A stretch of 64,000 nt of DNA from contig JBBCHM010000001.1 in NCBI GenBank assembly GCA_037200045.1, forward strand, positions 1,612,001-1,676,000, in the 5' to 3' direction. The position numbers and the translations under genes are program-made. The notes beneath the pieces were generated by a model. It searched no databases and was not told where the DNA came from. It saw nothing but the letters and a program-made list of their open reading frames with translations. Each line of letters opens with the position of its first letter. The stretch's first letter is position 1. Of the stretch, positions 47,188-53,925 are shown one piece after another. The DNA comes from Rhizomicrobium sp. (GTDB lineage Bacteria > Pseudomonadota > Alphaproteobacteria > Micropepsales > Micropepsaceae).

Positions 47188-47355
47188 TCAATCCGGATGC
47201 AACAACATCAAACGTTCGAGCTCCTTGCGCGCGAGCGGCGGCGTGCCGCGCGGTGGCGCTGTCAGCGCACGCCATTCGGGGAGCGACAGGCGCCAGAAGG
47301 TGTTGGGCGTCAGGCGAAGACGGCCAAGGCCCAGGCTCAGCCAGTCGCTCCAGCG
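47188..47355 (-). CDS. GTA g10.1 tail assembly chaperone part, no own start codon
   Basis: An open frame of 55 residues lying in the -1 frame relative to g10: RWSDWLSLGLGRLRLTPNTF then WRLSLPEWRALTAP and LARKELERLMLLHPD. This is the small TAC_6-type chaperone that follows g10 in GTA clusters. There is no ATG, GTG or TTG in its frame near the beginning. The frame runs back unopened through g10. A slip at the CCCTTTC site (47361-47355) would fuse it to g10 residue 110 and give a 165-residue product. The alternative ATG at 47380 is in the third frame and encodes unrelated sequence. See the slippery-site entry. Confidence 0.8.
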   Translation of the reverse strand, partial: RWSDWLSLGLGRLRLTPNTFWRLSLPEWRALTAPPRGTPPLARKELERLMLLHPD

Positions 47356-47684
47356 AAAGGGCGGGTGGTGTCTCCGCCATTGCTTCCCGGTTCGAGGCCG
47401 GCGGCGTCGAACGCGGCTGCGACCGCGATAACGAGCGTACCGAGATCGCAGGGCAGGCGCAGGACGTCGGCCGGCTCGAACTCGTGCCCGCCGCCGCGCA
47501 GGAGCGCCGCCGCGACGACGGCGAGATCGGCGGCCCGCACCGTCTTCAGCCGCGCCGCGACGTCGGACAGGTTGGCGAGGCCGAGGCCGTCCTCGATCTC
47601 GGCCAGCGCGCCGAGCGTGAGCAGAAGGCGATAGCTACAGCCGCCGGCGGTGAGGCCGGCTTCGCCACGGATGCGGTTGGGCAC
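47337..47684 (-). CDS. GTA g10 tail tube/assembly chaperone (GTA-gp10)
   Basis: A 115-residue protein of the GTA-gp10 (TAC_11) family. Recognisable parts are RIRGEAGLTAGGCSYRLLLTLGALAEIED, GLANLSDVAARLKTVRAADLAVVAAALLRG and EFEPADVLRLPCDLGTLVIAVAAAFDAAG. The start is GTG at 47684 with GGAAAG upstream. Its C-terminus ends DTTRPFAGATG when read without shift. In phages the equivalent gene makes both a short form and a longer frameshifted fusion, and the arrangement here supports the same (see 47355-47361). Confidence 0.9.
   Translation of the reverse strand: MPNRIRGEAGLTAGGCSYRLLLTLGALAEIEDGLGLANLSDVAARLKTVRAADLAVVAAALLRGGGHEFEPADVLRLPCDLGTLVIAVAAAFDAAGLEPGSNGGDTTRPFAGATG
47355..47361 (-). promoter_or_regulatory. 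Candidate programmed -1 frameshift heptamer CCCTTTC
   Basis: The heptamer reads C CCT TTC in the g10 frame, a perfect X XXY YYZ pattern: both tRNAs can re-pair with CCC and TTT after slipping back one base. The slip continues directly into g10.1 as PF-RWSDWLSLGLG. It lies 16 bases upstream of the g10 stop (47339-47337). Lambda G/T and many other tail-chaperone pairs use the same device. Downstream GC-rich sequence (GGCTGAGCC, GGGCCTTGGCC) could form the stimulating structure. Confidence 0.65.
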
Positions 47685-47697
47685 GATGCTTTCCTTT

Positions 47698-47802
47698 CCT
47701 CCCCCGCGTTTGCGGGGGAGGTGCTGAGTGAGCGAAGCGGAGGGCGCGGCGCGGCCCCCTCCACCGCTTCGCGGTCCCCCTCCCCCGCAAACGCGGGGGA
47801 GG
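47698..47802. repeat. GC-palindrome repeat pair, family C copy 1
   Basis: Left arm CCTCCCCCGCGTTTGCGGGG... (47698-47721) and right arm with CGCAAACG at its centre (47779-47802) are inverted copies. Each is itself a hairpin, with inner inverted segments around GCGAAGCGG and CCGCTTCGC. It fills the gap between g9 stop and g10 start. A second copy is at 48241-48353; partial cores are at 28779-28800 and 51671-51697. Confidence 0.85.
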
Positions 47803-47806
47803 AAAG

Positions 47807-48223
47807 TTATATGGATGCAAACGCCAGCGCGCCGGCGCTCGCCAGCGAGAGCGAAATCTTCAGCTCGCCGTCATACGGCCCGTCATATTGCAGCGAGGCG
47901 ATCTTGAACGGGCCGGTGACGGTGCCGAAGCTGGGGATCGCGAGCTGGAAATTGCCGGTCGCCTGGGCGAAGAACGCGGCGCGCAGCGCGGCGTCGGAGG
48001 CGGCGTCCTTGAACACGCCGGAGCCGCTGACCGACGCGGTCTTGACGCCGCCGCCGGCGAGCAGCTCGCGCCACTGATCGGCGGAATCGGCGTTGGTGAT
48101 GTCGACCGTCGTGGCGTTGAAGGTGAGCTGGGTGGCGCGCAGACCGGCCACGGTGGTGAAGACTTCCGGCGACGCGCCGTCGCCGATCTTGATGAGCAGG
48201 TCTTTGCCTTTTTGGGCGGACAT
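47807..48223 (-). CDS. GTA g9 major tail tube protein (TP901-1 type)
   Basis: A 138-residue tail tube protein. The N-terminal SAQKGKDLLIKIGDGASPEVFTTVAGLR and following TQLTFNATTVDITNADSADQWRELL with GGVKTASVSGSGVFKD are conserved in the GTA/TP901-1 major tail family. It ends with FKIASLQYDGPYDGELKISLSLASAG. CAGGAG precedes the ATG at 48223. Repeat pairs flank the gene on both sides, so it stands as a separate translational unit in the cluster. Confidence 0.94.
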   Translation of the reverse strand: MSAQKGKDLLIKIGDGASPEVFTTVAGLRATQLTFNATTVDITNADSADQWRELLAGGGVKTASVSGSGVFKDAASDAALRAAFFAQATGNFQLAIPSFGTVTGPFKIASLQYDGPYDGELKISLSLASAGALAFASI

Positions 48224-48240
48224 GGTGGTCTCCTGTGTTT

Positions 48241-48353
48241 CCTCCCCCCGCGTTTGCGGGGGAGGTGCCGAGCGGAGCGAGGCGGAGGGGGCCAGCCCAG
48301 CCGGTCCCCCTCCACCGCTTCGCGGTCCCCCTCCCCCGCAAACGCGGGGGAGG
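48241..48353. repeat. GC-palindrome repeat pair, family C copy 2
   Basis: Same architecture as 47698-47802: left arm 48241-48265, right arm 48330-48353, with an inner GGAGGGGG...CCCCCTCC pairing and CCGCTTCGCGG. It fills the gap between g8 stop and g9 start. Two copies 0.5 kb apart flank the g9 gene. Confidence 0.85.
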
Positions 48354-48357
48354 AAAT

Positions 48358-48762
48358 TCATTCCGGCTCGGTCACCGCGCGGAAGCGAAGCTGCGCATGC
48401 ACCGTCTCGCCGTCGCTTTCGCGGCTGCTTTCGCTTTCGAGCCAGCGCAGGTCGATCAGCGTCTGGCCGGACAGCGCGAGCTCGGCGCCGTTCAGCGCGG
48501 CGATCACCGCCTGCGCCGCCAGCCGCGTCTCGCGGCGGCCGGCGGCGCGCGACCAGACATGGATGGTGAGCGCATGGGCGCTGCCCGGCTCGGTGGCGGT
48601 CGACCAGTCACTCTCCTTGTCGTCGCCGATGACGATGTAGGGATAGGCGGCGCCGCGCGGCACCGCGTCGAAGATGCGCTCGCCCACCGCGTCGGTGACG
48701 CCGCTGTCGGAGGACAGCGTGGCGAAGATCGCCTGTTGCAGGGCCCAGCTCGCGGCGCTCAT
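48358..48762 (-). CDS. GTA g8 tail terminator/completion protein (DUF3168)
   Basis: A 134-residue DUF3168 protein. Family motifs are SWALQQAIFATLSSDSGVTD, VGERIFDAVPRGAAYPYIVIGDDKESDW, LTIHVWSRAAGRRE and VIAALNGAELALSGQTLI. Function as tail completion or terminator protein is known for the phage family. Its ATG at 48762 overlaps the g7 stop (ATGA). The frame is open well upstream but that part is a shadow of g7 and g6. Confidence 0.94.
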   Translation of the reverse strand: MSAASWALQQAIFATLSSDSGVTDAVGERIFDAVPRGAAYPYIVIGDDKESDWSTATEPGSAHALTIHVWSRAAGRRETRLAAQAVIAALNGAELALSGQTLIDLRWLESESSRESDGETVHAQLRFRAVTEPE

Positions 48763-49085
48763 GACGGATCTCCCGGAAGTTCTTCGACGGCAAGCGCGAT
48801 CGCGGCGGCGCGGGGGCCTTCGTCGACCACGGCGTGGACGCGGAAGAGGCGTGGCCCCACCTGGACGCGCTGGCCGGCGGCAAGGTCGTCGCGGCGGCGC
48901 AGAGTGATGCGATGGCGCACGCGCGATTGCAGATGGTCGGCGCCGACCGTGTCGCTGGCGCCGAGCGGCTCGAGCGCGATCCATACGGAGGCGAAGGCCT
49001 CCCAGGCCTGCGTGAAGCCGCCGCCGCCATCGGGCGTGAGCGTGCAGGCGAGCAGCGTGGCCCGCTGGGTGAGCGTGGAGAGCAT
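48759..49085 (-). CDS. GTA g7 head closure/adaptor protein
   Basis: A 108-residue protein of the phage head closure family. It includes LTQRATLLACTLTPDGGGGFTQAW then WIALEPLGASDTVGADHLQSRVRHRITLRRR and DDLAAGQRVQVGPRLFRVHAVVDEG. That is a compact SH3-like or OB-like beta fold usual for adaptors. AAGGAA precedes the ATG. It lies nine bases after g6 and overlaps g8. Confidence 0.93.
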   Translation of the reverse strand: MLSTLTQRATLLACTLTPDGGGGFTQAWEAFASVWIALEPLGASDTVGADHLQSRVRHRITLRRRDDLAAGQRVQVGPRLFRVHAVVDEGPRAAAIALAVEELPGDPS

Positions 49086-49094
49086 GGGAATTCC

Positions 49095-49658
49095 TTAAAG
49101 CTTCAGCACCCGGAACGGCGCGAGCAGCGCCAGCGCCGCGAGCGGGAGTTCGGCCGGCGCCTCGCCGCGGTTCTCGTAGAGAAAGGCGACGAGTTCGAGG
49201 ATCGCTTCCTTCAGAAGGCCCGGCACGTCCGACGCGGCGGCGCCATAGCCGGCGGTGAAGGCGATGGCGAGCGCGTTGACGTTGCGCAGATTGGTCGGCG
49301 GCGGCGCGCCGGTCTTCAGCGCCAGCCGCGCCGGGGCGGACGCCGCGTCGACCGTGTAGAGCGACGGGCTCAGCACCGCGGCGGAATCGTCGCGGGCGTA
49401 GCTCGTCACCGAGACCACGCTCTGCAGCGGCGGCAGCGGGATCTCGATCGTGCCGGAGGCCGGCCAGCAATCCAGATGCAGCGTCCAGGCCTGGGCGATC
49501 AGCGCGCGGCCGGTGTGCCATTCGGCGCGGGCCCGCGCGGCGGTGATCATCGCGGTGATCAGCGCGTCGTCGTCGGCCGTGTCGACCTTCAGATGCGCTT
49601 TCGCCTCGGCCAGCGTGACGGGCTCGAGCGCGGGGGGCGTGGTGAGCGTGAGGGGCAT
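49095..49658 (-). CDS. GTA g6 head-tail connector (gp6-like)
   Basis: A 187-residue protein of the phage gp6-like head-tail connector family. Motifs are LEPVTLAEAKAHLKVDTADDDALITAMITAARARAEWHTGRAL, then PPLQSVVSVTSYARDD and LAIAFTAGYGAAASDVPGLLKEAILELVAFLYENRGE. It forms the ring under the portal. The start at 49658 fits the family; 18 extra codons upstream come from the adjoining repeat and were excluded. Confidence 0.94.
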   Translation of the reverse strand: MPLTLTTPPALEPVTLAEAKAHLKVDTADDDALITAMITAARARAEWHTGRALIAQAWTLHLDCWPASGTIEIPLPPLQSVVSVTSYARDDSAAVLSPSLYTVDAASAPARLALKTGAPPPTNLRNVNALAIAFTAGYGAAASDVPGLLKEAILELVAFLYENRGEAPAELPLAALALLAPFRVLKL

Positions 49659-49677
49659 GCGTTGTGACCTTGAAATT

Positions 49678-49842
49678 TCACGCGGAGACGCGGAGGCGCG
49701 GAGAAAAACCACACATCACTCGTCATGGCCGGCCGGCCATCCATATGCACCACCGCCAGACGGGTGTTCATGGGTCGCCGGGACAAGCCCGGCGATGACG
49801 GCTTTGTAGAGCTTCGCTCCGCGTTCTCCGCGGCTCCGCGTG
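49678..49842. repeat. Nested repeat: family B pair inside a family D pair
   Basis: Outer arms are CGCGGAG-type (49678-49707 and 49817-49842, inverted). Inside lie two family B arms: 49721-49744 with GGCCGGCCGGCC, and 49769-49800 with CGCCGGG-acaag-CCCGGCG. All of them occupy the g5-g6 gap. The nesting suggests one repeat inserted into another. Confidence 0.8.
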
Positions 49843-49846
49843 CAGC

Positions 49847-51085
49847 TTAAGACGCGCTGAACTTCATCAGCTTGATCGCTTCGAAGTTCTGCACGCCGCC
49901 GCCGACGCGCTTGGTCGTGTAGAACAGCACATAGGGCTTGGCGCTGTAGGGATCGCGCAGGGTGCGGATGCCGATCCGGTCGACCACCAGATAGCCGCGC
50001 GCGAAATCGCCGAACGCGATCGAATAGCTCGCCGAGGCGATGTCCGGCATGTCCTCCGCTTCGGCGACCGGATAGCCCATCAGCGTCGGCGGCTGGCCGG
50101 CGGCGACGCCGGGCTGCCAGATGTAGTTGCCGGTCGTGTCCTTGAACTTGCGGATCGCGCTCTCGGTCTTGCGGTTCATCACCCAGGTGCCGTTGGCGCG
50201 ATAGGCCTGCTTGGGCGCATAGACGAGACCGACCAGCGCGTCGATCGGGTTGGACGCGGCGAAGGCGCCGTCGGCCCCCGATGCGATATAGCCGAGCTTG
50301 GCCCAGACCCAGCTCGCATCGGCGACGATGGTCTCCGACAGGAAGCCCTTGGGCTGGGTCGTGCCGTTGCCGGAGATGAAGGCGGCGCCTTCCTGCTGCG
50401 CGAAGACGAGCTGCACCTCCGAAGCCAGCCACTGCTCGATATCCACGGCGGAATCGTCGAGCAGATGCGGCGTCGCGGCCGGCATGGCGTAGAGCTCCAT
50501 GGTCGGGAAATCGATCACCGCCAGGGTCGGCGTGTCGGTCTGCGGCCGCGCCGCGGTCTCCGCGACCCAGCCCGTGGCGGGGCCGTTGGTGGCGATCGGC
50601 TTGCGATAGGTCGTGCCGCCGATCTGGCGGACGGTCGCGATGGCGCGGATCGGCGAGGCCTTGATCAGGATGGAGTCGATGGTGTTCTCGATCTCCAGCG
50701 GCACGGTGTAGCCGCCATCGGGGTTGGAGCCGGCGGAGAACGACGACTTCAGTTCCAGCGCGTCCAGGCCGCCGGCGTCGCCCCGGCGGACATAGCGGTC
50801 GAAGGCGGATTTGCGTTCCAGCGCGTCGCGATCGGTCTGCGACTTGCGCTCGGCGCCGAGCGCGGGACGGCCGGCCTCCAGCGTCAGCGCGTCGAGGACG
50901 CGCTTCTGCTCGTCGAGCGCCTTGTTGATGCGGTCGACCTTCTCTTCGGTGACGACATCGGCCGAGCGGCGTTCGAGCGCGGCCAGGCGTTCGTCGTTGG
51001 CGTCCTTGAATTGCGCGAAGGCCTGCAGGAACTCGTCGAACGCGTCCTTGATCTGCGGCGTCGCGGCTTTGGTTTCGTAGTCCAT
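49847..51085 (-). CDS. GTA g5 major capsid protein (HK97 fold)
   Basis: A 412-residue HK97-type capsid protein. The N-terminal delta-like coiled region (about 10-75: DAFDEFLQAFAQFKDANDERLAALERR) is the part removed by the g4 protease in this family. The mature shell part contains SFSAGSNPDGGYTVPLEIENTIDSILIKASP, TGWVAETAARPQTDTPTLAVID, LLDDSAVDIEQWLASEV and EGAAFISGNGTTQPKGFLS. AAGGAG precedes the ATG at 51085. It begins one base after g4 ends. Confidence 0.96.
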   Translation of the reverse strand: MDYETKAATPQIKDAFDEFLQAFAQFKDANDERLAALERRSADVVTEEKVDRINKALDEQKRVLDALTLEAGRPALGAERKSQTDRDALERKSAFDRYVRRGDAGGLDALELKSSFSAGSNPDGGYTVPLEIENTIDSILIKASPIRAIATVRQIGGTTYRKPIATNGPATGWVAETAARPQTDTPTLAVIDFPTMELYAMPAATPHLLDDSAVDIEQWLASEVQLVFAQQEGAAFISGNGTTQPKGFLSETIVADASWVWAKLGYIASGADGAFAASNPIDALVGLVYAPKQAYRANGTWVMNRKTESAIRKFKDTTGNYIWQPGVAAGQPPTLMGYPVAEAEDMPDIASASYSIAFGDFARGYLVVDRIGIRTLRDPYSAKPYVLFYTTKRVGGGVQNFEAIKLMKFSAS

Positions 51086-51086
51086 G

Positions 51087-51650
51087 TCATTTCTCCTTGG
51101 GGGTGAAGGCGTGTTGTGCGCGCAGGACATGCGCGGCGTGCTTGAGCAGTTCGGCTTCGCGGGCCTTGCGGCCGATGGCGGTGACTTCGCTGCCGGGCAG
51201 CAGCGGGAAGGTGACGACCGAGATCTCCCAAAGGTCGATCTCGTTCAGGACGCGCTGGCCGGTGGCGCGGTCGCGCTTGGCGCGGATGGCGCGGAAGCCG
51301 ATGGAGAGCCCGTTGAGCGCGCCCTGCGCGATCAGCGAGCCGACATCGCGGGCGCGCTCGACCTCCAGGTTGAGGCGGCCGCGGACATAGAGGCCCTTGC
51401 CGTCCTCGGCGATGGCCTCCCACACGCCGAGCGGCTCGTCGGCGTGATGCTGATAGAGCATGCGCACGCGGTCGGGAGCGCGGTGCTTGAGCGAGCGGGC
51501 GAAGGCGCCGGGCGCGACGACGTCGCCGGCGCCGTCGGCCACGGAGAACAGCGAGGCATAGCCTTCGAATTCGCCGTGACCGAGCGCTTCGATCAGCGCG
51601 GGCGTGTTCTGTCGCGCGAGGCGGGGCCTCACGCGTTGGACGATGGGCAT
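51087..51650 (-). CDS. GTA g4 prohead maturation protease
   Basis: A 187-residue HK97-type prohead protease. Conserved parts are FEGYASLFSVADGAGDVVAPGAFARSL, RVRMLYQHHADEPLGVWEAIAED with the catalytic His, and GALNGLSIGFRAIRAKRD with the catalytic Ser. LNEIDLWEISVVTFPLLPGS ends the core. The gene directly precedes the capsid gene, as in RcGTA. AGGAA precedes the ATG at 51650. Confidence 0.95.
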   Translation of the reverse strand: MPIVQRVRPRLARQNTPALIEALGHGEFEGYASLFSVADGAGDVVAPGAFARSLKHRAPDRVRMLYQHHADEPLGVWEAIAEDGKGLYVRGRLNLEVERARDVGSLIAQGALNGLSIGFRAIRAKRDRATGQRVLNEIDLWEISVVTFPLLPGSEVTAIGRKAREAELLKHAAHVLRAQHAFTPKEK

Positions 51651-51670
51651 GTGGGGGTTCCTGTGTGAGC

Positions 51671-51697
51671 CCTACCCTCCCTCAAGGGGAGGGTCGG
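51671..51697. repeat. Partial family C core at the g3.5/g4 junction
   Basis: CCTACCCTCCCTCAAGGGGAG and the following bases form a shorter stem of the same kind as 28779-28800. It overlaps the last codons of g3.5 (stop at 51682) and lies 21 bases upstream of the g4 start, so it may affect g4 translation. Confidence 0.5.
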
Positions 51698-51942
51698 TCT
51701 TTATCCAGCTTGTTCTCGATCCGGCCGAGCGTGGCGCGGATGTCGGAGAGCTGGGCCTCCAAGACCGCGACGCGCTCGATGGCGGCCTGGTCGTGCGACT
51801 GGGTGCGTTCCAGATCGGCGATGCGCTCGGCGGCGGAACCCGCCCAGAACAGCGCGCCCGCCGTCTGCAACAAAAAAGCCGCCACAAGGGCGGCCGGAAG
51901 TTTCTTCTCCAGCACCGGCTGGAAGGTTTCGGCGAGGGTCAT
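51682..51942 (-). CDS. GTA g3.5 small membrane/coiled-coil protein
   Basis: An 86-residue protein occupying the position of g3.5 between portal and protease. The N-terminal half has a hydrophobic helix (PAALVAAFLLQTAGALFWAG). The C-terminal half is an amphipathic coiled coil (IADLERTQSHDQAAIERVAVLEAQLSDIRATLGRIENKLDK). The start at 51942 was preferred over an upstream codon, whose 29 extra residues are very basic and antisense to the PAS gene promoter. Role unknown; family knowledge only links it to particle production. Confidence 0.8.
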   Translation of the reverse strand: MTLAETFQPVLEKKLPAALVAAFLLQTAGALFWAGSAAERIADLERTQSHDQAAIERVAVLEAQLSDIRATLGRIENKLDKDRPSP

Positions 51943-52052
51943 GACGCTGGGCTTTCCCTTTCCCCCGGCGGACAGGTTAAGGCGACGTTTACGTCTTCGA
52001 AAACGTGGCGCGCCTTTACGGCCGATCAACGGGTTTGGCGCAGGATCGCGCC

Positions 52053-52631
52053 ATGGTGAAACCGCAGATCGACGAATTCAACGCCTGGGCCGAACGCGAC
52101 GGCTGGTCGACGCGCGCCGATGGCGCGCTGGACTTCCGCTCGCCCAAGCTGCGCGAGTGCCTGGCGGTGTGGACGCATGCCGCCGCCGGCAACCCGCTGC
52201 CGACGCGCGCCGACCTGACGCCGCGGGCAATGAAGACCTTCCTGTCCAATGTCATCATCTGGGACGTGCTCGGCGGCGAAACCGCAAACCGCTACCGCCT
52301 GCGCGTGATGGGCGGCCAGCCGCAGCGCATCTGGGGCGGCAAGGCCGGCGACTTCATCGACGAAGTGGTGCCCGAGCCGTTCCGCACCCGCTGGCATCGC
52401 CTGGCGCAACTGAGCCTGGATCTGCGCGCGCCGCTGCGTTGCCACGGAATCGTGCAATTCGCCAACCGGACCTATTTCCAATCCGAAACCTTCCAGGCCC
52501 CACTCGGCGGCGAAGGCGGCGTGCCGGATGCGATCCTGTTCGTGCATATCGTCGAACCCAAAGCCTATCTGCCCACCGCCCAGGCGGCGACGGACGTTCC
52601 ATTGCGTCAAGCCGGCGGCAGCGGTCCATAG
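52053..52631 (+). CDS. PAS-domain (PAS_5-like) protein inserted antisense in the GTA cluster
   Basis: A 192-residue protein of the alphaproteobacterial PAS_5-like group. Recognisable parts are FNAWAERDGWSTRADGALDFRSPKLRECLAVW, RADLTPRAMKTFLSNVIIWDVLGGETANRYRLRVMGG and WHRLAQLSLDLRAPLRCHG. It is on the plus strand although every gene around it (g3.5, g3) is on the minus strand. Its end overlaps the g3 end by 25 bases. CAGGA lies before the ATG at 52053. It likely arrived by insertion between g3 and g3.5. Its transcript would be antisense to the GTA message. No effector domain follows the PAS fold. Confidence 0.85.
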   Translation: MVKPQIDEFNAWAERDGWSTRADGALDFRSPKLRECLAVWTHAAAGNPLPTRADLTPRAMKTFLSNVIIWDVLGGETANRYRLRVMGGQPQRIWGGKAGDFIDEVVPEPFRTRWHRLAQLSLDLRAPLRCHGIVQFANRTYFQSETFQAPLGGEGGVPDAILFVHIVEPKAYLPTAQAATDVPLRQAGGSGP

Positions 52632-53758
52632 CCCGCCGCCGCGCGTTTCTCGTCCTCGGTCAGGAATGTCGCCGCGTTCAGGCGGTCCCACACGCTTTCG
52701 CGTTCGATCGCCAGCGCGTCCACCGCGTCGGGGTCGTAGCCGATGCGCAGATTGTCGCCGAAGCGCGGGCCGAGCCAGCGACTCAGCGCCGAGGCGGTGC
52801 GCGCCACCAGGGGCAGGATCGTCTGGCGCCACAGGCTTAAGTTCGCCTCGCGGTAGTTCGCGAAGGTGTTGTCGCCCGGAATGCCGAGCAGCATCGGCGG
52901 CACGCCGAAGGCGAGCGCGATCTCGCGCGCGGCGGCATCGCGCGACTGCGCGAAGTCGAGATCGGCCGGCGAATAGCTCATGGACTTCCAGTCCAGGCCG
53001 CCTTCCAGGACCATCGGGCGCCCGGCATTGCCGGCGCCCTGATAAGCGTCTTCCAGCTCGCGCTTGAGCCGCGCGAACTGATCGTCGGTGAGGCCGCTCG
53101 CCCCGTCGGGGCCGCGATAGACCAGCGCGCCGGAGGGCCGCGCCGCGTTGTCGAGCAGCGCCTTGGTCCAGGCCGCGCCGGCATTGTGCACCTCGATGGC
53201 GCGGGCCGCGGCCTCGACCGGCGAGAGGCCGTAATAGTCGTCGAGCGGATGGAACAGCGTGGTGTGCAGCACGGGGAGGAAACCGTCGGCGCCGCGCGCG
53301 ATGCGCGTGGCGCGGCCGTCGACCGTGTAGTCATAGGCGCTCGGCCAGCCGCGCGCGCCGGGCACGACGGCGACGCGGTCGGGCCGCAATGTGTAGAGCG
53401 CCTTCACGTCGCCGCCGGCGGCGACCGCCTCGATATAGGCGTTGCCGGCGCATTGCAGGAAGGAATACCAGCGCGCGAAGAAGGTGGCGCCGTCCTCCTC
53501 GGGATTGGGATTGGTGAGGAGCGCGAGCAGCGGATGGGCGTCGAGCTCGGCCGCGCCGTCATAGAGCAGGAACGGCACCGAGGCGGCGCCTTCGGCGATC
53601 AGGCGGACGCAGCGATAGACGATGGCGTTGGCGAGCACGCCCTCGCGGGCGAGCGAAGCGTAGTTGCGCGGCGCCCAGCGCGCGGTGCCCGAGAGCGAGA
53701 GCGCGATAAGCGGCGCGGCTTTGCGTTCCGGCGCGCGGCGATTGAGGAATTCGAACAT
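52607..53758 (-). CDS. GTA g3 portal protein
   Basis: A 383-residue HK97-type portal protein, the ring at the packaging vertex. Conserved parts are REGVLANAIVYRCVRLIAEGAASVPFLLYDG, PNPEEDGATFFARWYSFLQCAGNAYIEAVA and TTLFHPLDDYYGLSPVEAAARAIEVHNAG. GVPPMLLGIPGDNTFANYREANLSLWRQTILPL follows. The start at 53758 fits the family; a longer frame upstream belongs to the repeat at 53785. It sits between the terminase and g3.5. Confidence 0.96.
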   Translation of the reverse strand: MFEFLNRRAPERKAAPLIALSLSGTARWAPRNYASLAREGVLANAIVYRCVRLIAEGAASVPFLLYDGAAELDAHPLLALLTNPNPEEDGATFFARWYSFLQCAGNAYIEAVAAGGDVKALYTLRPDRVAVVPGARGWPSAYDYTVDGRATRIARGADGFLPVLHTTLFHPLDDYYGLSPVEAAARAIEVHNAGAAWTKALLDNAARPSGALVYRGPDGASGLTDDQFARLKRELEDAYQGAGNAGRPMVLEGGLDWKSMSYSPADLDFAQSRDAAAREIALAFGVPPMLLGIPGDNTFANYREANLSLWRQTILPLVARTASALSRWLGPRFGDNLRIGYDPDAVDALAIERESVWDRLNAATFLTEDEKRAAAGYGPLPPA

Positions 53759-53784
53759 TGGGTCACTTCCCAGACAATAAACGG

Positions 53785-53907
53785 TGTCATGGCCCGCGAA
53801 TGCGGGCCACCCAGGTGAGAGCGGCACGTGCTTCTCAAGGAAGCTCATCTTGAATTTCGAGAACGAGGCTACGTCAGCTGGGTGGCCCGCATTCGCGGGC
53901 CATGACA
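53785..53907. repeat. Paired 30-bp palindromic arms, family A copy 1
   Basis: Two perfectly inverted 30-base arms (53785-53814 and 53878-53907) separated by 63 bases. Each arm contains GGCCCGC-gaat-GCGGGCC and begins or ends with TGTCAT / ATGACA. GTGA follows the left arm and TCAG precedes the right one. It fills the g2-g3 gap. Other copies are at 55825, 57476, 61976 and 63023. Confidence 0.92.
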
Positions 53908-53925
53908 GCGGGCGTGGGGCGAAGA

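Noticed and set aside
47087..47380. Frame starting at ATG 47380 as the g10.1 gene
   Set aside because: Its sequence does not resemble a tail chaperone; the chaperone sequence is in the adjacent frame reached by a -1 slip from g10.
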